DNA from: Vampirovibrio sp.
GTDB taxonomy: Bacteria; Cyanobacteriota; Vampirovibrionia; Vampirovibrionales; JAJTHC01
Assembly (NCBI GenBank): GCA_024998755.1
Contig: JACEUU010000001.1
Location: forward strand, 62,001 to 126,000
Direction: 5' to 3'
Length of the DNA: 64,000 nucleotides
Shown: positions 27,718 through 34,413 of the stretch, piece by piece
Layout of the letters: every line of letters begins with the position of its first letter
How positions within the stretch are numbered: the first letter of the stretch is position 1
Program-made: the position numbers and the translations under genes
Notes under the pieces: generated by a model
The model's database searches: none
The model's input: the letters and a program-made list of their open reading frames with translations, nothing else
What the model was told of the DNA's origin: nothing

Positions 27718-28842
27718 TTGTTTGAACGTAAAGGCATCCTGCTATTACCCCTATTTAGTCGCTCCTACAAACTAACCCACCAACCACACGCCATTTGGTT
27801 GACTTCAGCAGACCCTAAAGCCAATATAACTCAGCTCAATAATATTCTAACAATCTCTCAACAACAAGGGGCTATTCCGGAACTGGTGCTTTACACCATT
27901 CCCAACAGAGACCTTGGGCAAGCCAGTGAGGGCGGTGCTATTAACGGGAAAACCTATTTGGCGAATAATATGGAACTAGCTAAAATAATGAAGTTTTTTA
28001 TTACCAAAACAAACAGACACCCTGTAATTTATCTTGAGCCTGATTCTATTGCCCAATTATTACCTGCAGTATATAGAAGAACGCCAAAAAGTTACCCTTC
28101 ATGGGTGAAAGAACGACTTTGGCTACTCAAGCAATCGGTTGATTTATTTAAACAAGCGGGTTGCAAAGTGTTTTTAGATGTAGGGCATAGTGAATGGTTT
28201 AGCACAGAAAAACAACGTACTAGCATGGTAGATTTACTACTGCAAGCGGGACTTCAGCAAGCAACAGGGCTTATTTCTAATATTTCTAATTTTCAACCTA
28301 TTTCAGTAGCAATCGGTCAAACCACTGGCGAAATAAATTACCTAAAAGACTTAGTGAACCTGATTCGTAAGGTAGCCCCTGCCCTAAATTTACAATTAAG
28401 AGTTGATTCCAGTAGAAGCTTACCCCCAGAACTATACAACCAGCTAAAACCTCGAAAATTCATCCTCAATTCAAAGGGTAGCCTATGGGAAAAAACACCC
28501 GCCAGTTCAACACTTAGAAGAATTGGGCATTGGCAGGGAGATGTAGATAGGCTAGAAGAAGCCGATCTATTCCCTGAATTTGGGGTAGCCAAAAGCTGTG
28601 AACAATTAGTACAAAACGAAGGCTACACATTAATTGACAATGAGCTAATAGCACCACGTTGGTTAGACCCCCTATTGCCTTCCGGTAAAACACCATTGGG
28701 AATTCTACCCCCACAACGTAAAATTGAAGGCGTTGAAACCCGTTGGATTAAACCCCCCGATGAAGCCGATGGATGCTTACCCTATAAAGCTGGTGATTCC
28801 GTTAGTTTGCTGGATAAGCAGTATTCAGCCATCAATTTTTAA
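27718..28842 (+). CDS. Glycoside hydrolase family 6 (cellulase-type) protein
   Basis: A 374-residue inverting beta-1,4-glucanase candidate. GH6 landmarks appear in order: LVLYTIPNRDLGQASEGG (Asp65, equivalent to the pKa-modulating Asp), VIYLEPDSIAQL (Asp109, the acid), VFLDVGHSEWF, GLISNISNFQPI, and WIKPPDEADG (Asp351, base position). The TTG start at 27718 follows AAGGAGGAA. The N-terminus FERKGILLLPLFSRSYKL is not a convincing signal peptide, so the location is unclear. GH6 enzymes accompany cellulose synthases in some bacteria, and a BcsA-like gene is present about 30 kb away. Confidence 0.85.
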   Translation: MFERKGILLLPLFSRSYKLTHQPHAIWLTSADPKANITQLNNILTISQQQGAIPELVLYTIPNRDLGQASEGGAINGKTYLANNMELAKIMKFFITKTNRHPVIYLEPDSIAQLLPAVYRRTPKSYPSWVKERLWLLKQSVDLFKQAGCKVFLDVGHSEWFSTEKQRTSMVDLLLQAGLQQATGLISNISNFQPISVAIGQTTGEINYLKDLVNLIRKVAPALNLQLRVDSSRSLPPELYNQLKPRKFILNSKGSLWEKTPASSTLRRIGHWQGDVDRLEEADLFPEFGVAKSCEQLVQNEGYTLIDNELIAPRWLDPLLPSGKTPLGILPPQRKIEGVETRWIKPPDEADGCLPYKAGDSVSLLDKQYSAINF

Positions 28843-29198
28843 AAAAGACTTTTATAGAAATCTCTGCAAAAGCCCAAGAAAAACCATCCATGTCATATTG
28901 AGCGAATGCGAAACATCCCTTGTTCTTGTCTTTTGGGATTCTTCACCTTCCGAACAGAATGACAAAACACGCTATTAAACCTTTAAAAGTGGCTATTAAC
29001 GATGTAAGTTTTATGAGATAATTTGGTCGATAAGAGGGAGAGATAGTATTTTAAAAATTTTATGACTCTCTGTTTATTGTTGGGGTGGGGTGGGGTGGAT
29101 TGTATCCACCCGTTTCTGCTAATTTTAAAGCGGGCCGATGCAATCCGCCCCTACGAGTTCACTAATGATTTAAAACACTCTACATAAGGATTTAAAGA
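28843..29198. other. Intergenic region upstream of cas9 with short dispersed repeats
   Basis: No gene is seen. It contains a 74-bp hairpin-type repeat at 28891-28964 (TGTCATATTGAGCGAATGCG ... CGAACAGAATGACA). A GGTGGATTGTATCCACCC inverted repeat and a GCGGGCCGATGCAATCCGCCC block resemble the interior of family B elements. cas9 is preceded by AAGGA 7 nt before its ATG. No confident promoter was identified. Confidence 0.5.
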
Positions 29199-32100
29199 AT
29201 GACTGTATTTTCGTTTGATGTAGGTAAAGGAAGTTTGGGTAGTTGCGTACGCCAAGGGTTAGATATTATTGAACTCAATTCTGATTTAGTAGATGCTGTT
29301 TACCCTTGCATTACCGCCAATGGCAGAGGGTTAACCACTCGGGTGCGTATGGATAGAACACGCAAGTTCCATAAAGCACGGCTGGCTTGGTTTAAACGCC
29401 AATGGGAACAAGCAGGCTTAAAAGCATTGGAAGGCAATGATGTTGCTTGGTCTGCGGAATATCAAACAGGGAAATATGCCTCAGGTATTTTGTTGCGATG
29501 TGCTTTACTGATGGGTAAAACGACTCATCCTGATGGTTTGCCCTTTTCAGATGCAGACTTGTTCAAGGCACTTTATAGTGCCATCCGAAAACGAGGGTAT
29601 GGCGATGTAGCTTGGGCAAACAAAACAGAAACACCTAAAGATACGGAAAAAGCCAAGAAAAAAGAAACGGAACAAACCCAAGAAGCCAAAGATGAAGCCT
29701 TTAACCTACAACGTTCCAAAGCGTATGGAACAGAGATGGAAGCCCACACGATAGAAGGCTATAATCACCCCTGTTTTATGGAAGCTTCACGCTTAGGGCT
29801 TTGGCACAAAACCCAACCTGAACAGTTACTGGAACGGCTTCAAAACACAGAGAAATTTCAGCCTATTCGGGGGGAAAGCTTGGTTGCCCCTCGGGATTTA
29901 CGTCGGGCGGAGTTTGAAGCGTTATTTATAGCCGTTCAACGGTTACGCCCTAGTTTGCTTGAAATTAACCCGTTGTTGTGGATGGATGGGTCTACGCTAA
30001 GAGGCTTTACTAGCTATTATGCTACGGCACCCGCTAGTAAAGCACGGGGCTTATCCCCAACGTTTAGAAAGTTGTACGGCAAGTTTAGGGGTTCAAACCG
30101 CAGCACGGCAGATTCCCCCGAAACGCCGTTTGATTGGCAGGGGGTGTTTAACCAAAAAGTGCCTCGGTTTGATAATAGAATTATCGCCAAGTGTGCGGTG
30201 TTTTCTGAACGGAATGTTTGCAATGCAGATGAACCGTTGGCGAAAGAAGTAAAACTATTGCTTGCCCTCAAAAATCTTACTTTTGAAGTGAATGAAACGG
30301 TTGAACAACAACGCACAATAGCCACAAAAAAGCTAACCACTACAGAGCTTCAAGCGTTGTGGGGGGCTTATGTAGAGGCAGACCAAAAAGCGTTTACCCT
30401 TAGCTTGCTGGAAAAAACGTTGCCCAAAGTAGTAACCAATCTGTGGACTTATGACAAAGCGTATTTCAAAAAACGATTTAAAGTATTTGAAAGCCAAGCC
30501 AACCCAAACGATTCTGGGCGGTCTCGCTTTAGCCGCCCCGCTTTGGCGTTGCTCAAAGCCCTGTTGCTTTCGGGTCAATCGCCCGTGGCGTTTATTGAAG
30601 ACTGTTTGGGCAGGGGGGAACTGCCTTCATGGAAGCCCAAAGAAGTGTGGCGGAACTTAACCGAAACCACAAAAACAGGTATTACCCATGCGGAATTAGA
30701 AGAAGCCAAGCAAAAGCTAGGGGCTACTTGGGAAAGCTTTGCCATTGGCGATACCCGAAACGTCGATTTTGAGAAGACCAAAGCCCTAGAAGCCCATGCG
30801 GATAAGTATGGGGAGCGGTTGAACTGGATTTACAAACGGATTGGTAGCGTGAACAATCCTGTGGTTCGGCATAGGCTGGAGATGTTGATTCACAAGGTGC
30901 ATAGGCTACGCAAAGCCCACGGCGTGCCTGAAAAAGTGATTATCGAATTTGTGCGGGAAGGGCTGAATACCTATGAAGCAGCCGAACGCGATAAATTCAT
31001 GAAAGCCCAAGAAAAGAAACGGCAAGATTGGAAAAAACGGTTAGATGAAATGGGCGTGAAACTAACCCCCTTCAACATTACCAAACTGCGGTTGTGGGAA
31101 GAACAAAATGAGCTTTGCCCTTATTCAGGCGAAACCATTGGGTTTGAGCAATTGTTCACCAGTGGCGTGGAAGTAGACCACATTGTGCCTGTTAGCCGTG
31201 GCGGTACAGATGCACTGCACAACAAGGTGGTGTGTACCTTTAAAACTAATCAAGAAAAAACGAACCGCACACCGTTTGAATATTTAACCCAAACTGGTGG
31301 ATGGCAAGCCTTTTTAGCCCGAACAGAAAGCCTTAAACGCCAAGGGCTAAGCAAAAAGAAGGTTGATATTTTGACTGCCACCACACTGGAAGATTCTAAG
31401 GCGTTGGAAACTTACACTGGCTTGGCGGAAACCAGTTACATTGCCCGAATGTCTCAAGAAATTGTGGCGTTTTACTTTGGGTGGGGTTTGCAGGTGGCGG
31501 AAGAAAACCGTCGGTTGTTTGTAACCCGAGGCGAAGAAACGGCTGCTTTCAGACGGAAGTATGAACTGAACGAACTGCTTTTTGAAGGCAGAGAAGCGGA
31601 ATGGGAAGCCCTACAAGCGGATAAAACGCAAGATTATGACAAAAAATTGCGTGATAATAAGAAGCATCATGCGTTGGATGCTTACGTCATTAGTTTTGCT
31701 CAAGAACCGAGAGAATACTTTGAACGCTACCCTGGTGAAGGCAAAAAGCATTGGCGATTGAAAAACGTGGATGAAAGCCGTTTGAAAAGTACGCTTCAAG
31801 TGGGGTTAGCCCACATTCTACCCGCCCCGATTGTACGCAATAAGGCGGAAATGGATTTTGAAGAGACGCTTTACGGCTTGCGGTTACGCACCAACGCTAA
31901 AGGTAAACGAGAGTATTTAGTCGTTAAGCAAGTGAAGCCTGCTACGCTGAAACCCGAACAACTGAAGAAGTTACCAGCCAAATTGTACGATAAAGACCTT
32001 GCCCAAGCACTGGAAACGCATTTGAAGGGCGTAGTAGACTTCTCAAGGGCGATGGAGGGCTTTAAGCACCCCATACATCAAAACCCTGTTAAACGAGCCA

Positions 32101-32600
32101 CTGTGGTTGTTTCTGTGGTAGATGAGGCGGATTTACGTACGGATGCCAAGGGAAGGCTTCATATTGGCGAATACGTGAACGTTTCAAAAGAACAAGACCC
32201 TGCTAAAAATTGGCGATACGCCCAATTGAAACGGACTAAGCAACACAAGGGGCAACTGTTGTTTTATGATGCTAAGGGCAAGGTGCGGGTACGCCCTGTT
32301 TATGGCTATGAAAGCGAAGCCAAGGTACGCCAAAGCTTGAAAGCCCAAGGCTTGACCCTATACCAAGGCGGAGCGTTGTTTTACAGTGGGTGTATTGTAA
32401 CCCTTAGCACCCCCATTGAACATTGCGGTTACCCCATACCCGCCAACAAACCCTTTCGGTTGACTTCCGTTAAAGCAGGCGGTGGTGTTGAGTTTGAGTT
32501 GGCTAATGGATTAAAATTTAATGGTAAAGAGGGTATGCAAGTAGCTCGTCTCAACACATTGGTGGAGGCGGGTTTACAACTAGAAAAACCGACCCGATAA
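29199..32600 (+). CDS. cas9: CRISPR-associated endonuclease Cas9 (type II-C-like)
   Basis: 1133 residues. An RNA-guided DNA endonuclease: with crRNA and tracrRNA it cuts both target strands. RuvC-I is at the N-terminus with Asp7 in FSFDVGKGSLG. An arginine/lysine-rich bridge-helix segment (RMDRTRKFHKARLAWFKRQW) and a long recognition lobe follow. RuvC-II has Glu583 in KVIIEFVREG. HNH has Asp660-His661 in VEVDHIVPVSRGGTDALHNK, then KTNQEK. RuvC-III has His824 and Asp827 in KKHHALDAYVISF. The C-terminal 270 residues should hold the PAM-interacting region. All nuclease residues are present. cas1 and cas2 follow, with no csn2 or cas4, which defines subtype II-C architecture. The bridge helix has fewer arginines than usual. 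Confidence 0.97.
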   Translation: MTVFSFDVGKGSLGSCVRQGLDIIELNSDLVDAVYPCITANGRGLTTRVRMDRTRKFHKARLAWFKRQWEQAGLKALEGNDVAWSAEYQTGKYASGILLRCALLMGKTTHPDGLPFSDADLFKALYSAIRKRGYGDVAWANKTETPKDTEKAKKKETEQTQEAKDEAFNLQRSKAYGTEMEAHTIEGYNHPCFMEASRLGLWHKTQPEQLLERLQNTEKFQPIRGESLVAPRDLRRAEFEALFIAVQRLRPSLLEINPLLWMDGSTLRGFTSYYATAPASKARGLSPTFRKLYGKFRGSNRSTADSPETPFDWQGVFNQKVPRFDNRIIAKCAVFSERNVCNADEPLAKEVKLLLALKNLTFEVNETVEQQRTIATKKLTTTELQALWGAYVEADQKAFTLSLLEKTLPKVVTNLWTYDKAYFKKRFKVFESQANPNDSGRSRFSRPALALLKALLLSGQSPVAFIEDCLGRGELPSWKPKEVWRNLTETTKTGITHAELEEAKQKLGATWESFAIGDTRNVDFEKTKALEAHADKYGERLNWIYKRIGSVNNPVVRHRLEMLIHKVHRLRKAHGVPEKVIIEFVREGLNTYEAAERDKFMKAQEKKRQDWKKRLDEMGVKLTPFNITKLRLWEEQNELCPYSGETIGFEQLFTSGVEVDHIVPVSRGGTDALHNKVVCTFKTNQEKTNRTPFEYLTQTGGWQAFLARTESLKRQGLSKKKVDILTATTLEDSKALETYTGLAETSYIARMSQEIVAFYFGWGLQVAEENRRLFVTRGEETAAFRRKYELNELLFEGREAEWEALQADKTQDYDKKLRDNKKHHALDAYVISFAQEPREYFERYPGEGKKHWRLKNVDESRLKSTLQVGLAHILPAPIVRNKAEMDFEETLYGLRLRTNAKGKREYLVVKQVKPATLKPEQLKKLPAKLYDKDLAQALETHLKGVVDFSRAMEGFKHPIHQNPVKRATVVVSVVDEADLRTDAKGRLHIGEYVNVSKEQDPAKNWRYAQLKRTKQHKGQLLFYDAKGKVRVRPVYGYESEAKVRQSLKAQGLTLYQGGALFYSGCIVTLSTPIEHCGYPIPANKPFRLTSVKAGGGVEFELANGLKFNGKEGMQVARLNTLVEAGLQLEKPTR

Positions 32601-32620
32601 ACCAATAATGGTTACACCAG

Positions 32621-32768
32621 TGCGTTAGTTGCCCCGCCCGCTAGGGTGAAAACCCAGCCCAATGCTAAGGAGATTCCTCGGCGTTGCTCGGAATGACGAA
32701 AGGGGGTGGGGTTGAATGCCGAAGGCACGGGGCAACGGCAGTGTGCAACACCGCAACGCCCAAAAAAG
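32621..32768 (-). repeat. Dispersed modular element, family D copy 2, between cas9 and cas1
   Basis: Inverted relative to the copy at 12075-12237. The shared ends are TGCGTTAGTTG (left) and GCAACGCCCAAAAAAG (right). Shared internal blocks are GGGTGAAAACCC and GGGGTTGAATGC. The central module differs: here it is GAGATTCCTCGGCGTTGCTC followed by GGAATGAC, a short repeat common in many bacterial genomes. It fills most of the 182-bp gap between the two cas genes. Confidence 0.65.
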
Positions 32769-32782
32769 TGGGTTTATAGGTT

Positions 32783-33847
32783 ATGTCTTTCCACATTTTA
32801 ACGCTAGCAGAAGCTGGGGTTCGGCTTTCCGTCGACCGTGGGCTGTTGGTGTGCCAGTGGAAAGACAGCAACCTGACCAAAACCATCCCGCTAGATGATG
32901 TTCGGCTGGTGGTGGTGCAAACCCCCCATGCCAGCTTCACACAACCCGCCCTGTGTGCCTTGTTGGAACGCAACGTCATCATCCTCCACCTCAACGCCAA
33001 AAACAAGGTGGTGGGCTATTCCGTCCCCCTCCACCAAACCCTTTCGCCCCAAGCCCTTCGGGGGCAAGTGCAAAGCTGGAACACCCCCTTCCAACAAGAA
33101 ACGGTGTGGCACGCCATTAAACACCAAAAATTGTGGAATCAAAGCCATGTGTTGGATTTATTCAAACTTGAAAACAAACTGCAACCCAAGCTGGAAATAG
33201 GCTATGCAGATGAAGCCGCATTGGCTAGGCAATACTGGCAACAGTGGTTTTGGGCAACAGGCGGAAAAACTAAAACTCGGGAACGCCTCGGGACGATGCG
33301 GTTTGAAAATAAAGCCCTCAACTACGCCTACGCCATTATTGGCGGGCTAACGCATCAAGCGTTGCTAAGTTATGGGCTGCTGCCCCAACTAGGGGTGCAC
33401 CACGCCCTAAAACGAGTAGGCACGCCCTTGGTGTGGGATTTGATGGAACCGCTCCGCCCGTTTGTAGATTTGTTGGTGCTTCAGTATTTGGAAGCCTACC
33501 CCTGCAGTGCGGAAGAACGCCTTACCGATGCCTACTGGAAGCGATTTTACCAAACTTTTTTGGTTTCGTTACGGTCTATTCGGTTAGCACCAAAAAAACC
33601 GATGTACACGTTAAAGCTAATGGATGCTCCTAACGCAATGGCTAGAACGTTAGCACGGTGCTTTGAAACGCAATCGGTTACTGGGCTTTGGTTACCTGCG
33701 TTGCCAATGGCTTACTGGCATACGGATTCTACCACAGAAGGCTTTTTTCAACCTCGGTGGTTTGAATCGGGCTTACGGTGTCAGCAATCGCCCAGAACAA
33801 CCTTGGCAGATGATGGTGATGACGACGAGGCGGATTGGCCATTCTAA
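32783..33847 (+). CDS. cas1: CRISPR-associated integrase Cas1 (type II)
   Basis: 354 residues; with Cas2 it integrates new spacers at the array. The N-terminal beta domain reads MSFHILTLAEAGVRLSVDRG with IPLDDVRLVVVQ, and ALLERNVIILHLNAKN follows. The alpha-helical catalytic domain has RFENKALNYAYAIIGGLTHQ, LGVHHALKRVGTPLVWDLME and PLRPFVDLLVLQ. These are the family's G-x-HH and DLMEP(F/L)RP blocks, with the catalytic His and Glu. cas2 starts 74 bp after the stop. The last 30 residues are acidic (DDGDDDEADWPF). Confidence 0.97.
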   Translation: MSFHILTLAEAGVRLSVDRGLLVCQWKDSNLTKTIPLDDVRLVVVQTPHASFTQPALCALLERNVIILHLNAKNKVVGYSVPLHQTLSPQALRGQVQSWNTPFQQETVWHAIKHQKLWNQSHVLDLFKLENKLQPKLEIGYADEAALARQYWQQWFWATGGKTKTRERLGTMRFENKALNYAYAIIGGLTHQALLSYGLLPQLGVHHALKRVGTPLVWDLMEPLRPFVDLLVLQYLEAYPCSAEERLTDAYWKRFYQTFLVSLRSIRLAPKKPMYTLKLMDAPNAMARTLARCFETQSVTGLWLPALPMAYWHTDSTTEGFFQPRWFESGLRCQQSPRTTLADDGDDDEADWPF

Positions 33848-33921
33848 GCAGAACCGTTCGTTGTGGGTTAGTATCCTGTTTAATGCGATTGATTTTGACG
33901 ATACGAGGATACGAAACGACA

Positions 33922-34266
33922 ATGAGGAGTGCTTACAGAATGGGTTGGTTGTTGGTGATGTTTGATTTGCCCGTGGTGGAAGATAGCGACCGTAAGGCGG
34001 CGGCACGGTTTAGAAAAGATTTGTTGAACTTGGGTTTTGAGATGATGCAGGAAAGTGTTTATACCCGTTATGCGGTTAGCATTGAAAAGCTAGACCAACA
34101 TACAGCTAGGGTTAAGCGTATAGCCCCAGAACGGGGTAATATAACTTGCTTATTTGTAACGGAAAAGCAGTGGTGCAATTCGGTTAATATCCGTAATTGG
34201 TCGTATATTCGCACCAAACAAAGCAGAGCTGGCGAAGAAGCCATAGCTCAGCTAACGTTTTGGTGA
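33922..34266 (+). CDS. cas2: CRISPR-associated protein Cas2 (type II)
   Basis: A 114-residue ferredoxin-fold partner of Cas1 in spacer integration. MRSAYRMGWLLVMFDLPVVE has the core strand with the family Asp, and DRKAAARFRKDLLNLGFEMM and QESVYTRYAV follow. The ATG at 33922 gives the usual type II-C N-terminus (an aromatic-rich lead before the first strand). An ATG at 33940, preceded by GAGGAG, is an alternative. The tracrRNA gene is on the opposite strand directly after the stop, so the two transcripts converge. Confidence 0.93.
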   Translation: MRSAYRMGWLLVMFDLPVVEDSDRKAAARFRKDLLNLGFEMMQESVYTRYAVSIEKLDQHTARVKRIAPERGNITCLFVTEKQWCNSVNIRNWSYIRTKQSRAGEEAIAQLTFW

Positions 34267-34372
34267 TAAAATTTAAAAATGAAATCCGACTCGTTACGTA
34301 CAATGTAGAGGTTCTAAGTGAATTTCGTTCAGTTCTGGCTAATTACCGCATTCTTTATTGTGATATATCGTT
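34261..34372 (-). ncRNA. tracrRNA
   Basis: Read on the minus strand. Bases 34367-34344 are identical to 24 consecutive bases of the array's plus-strand repeat (TATATCACAATAAAGAATGC, then GGTA), so they are perfectly complementary to crRNA repeat positions 11-34. After a short bulge (AUUAGC), CAGAAC can pair with the crRNA 5' GUUUUG to form a lower stem, as in known crRNA:tracrRNA duplexes. A small hairpin TGAA-CGAAA-TTCA (nexus position) and a further CTC..TAC/GTA..GAG stem follow, then TTTCATTTTTAAATTTT as a probable end. The 5' and 3' ends are estimates. The single anti-repeat is located between cas2 and the array. Confidence 0.88.
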
Positions 34373-34377
34373 ATTTG

Positions 34378-34406
34378 ATTATAACAGATGTTTGTTTAGT
34401 ATGCAA
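34378..34406 (-). promoter_or_regulatory. Promoter of the tracrRNA
   Basis: On the minus strand: TTGCAT (-35, 34406-34401), 17-bp spacer, TATAAT (-10, 34383-34378) preceded by TGT, giving an extended -10. The predicted start, around 34371, is a few bases before the anti-repeat. Confidence 0.8.
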
Positions 34407-34413
34407 TCCGTCG

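Noticed and set aside
33835-33921. Longer cas2 start
   Set aside because: The extra residues overlap the end of cas1 and do not fit the Cas2 N-terminus; ATG 33922 fits the family.
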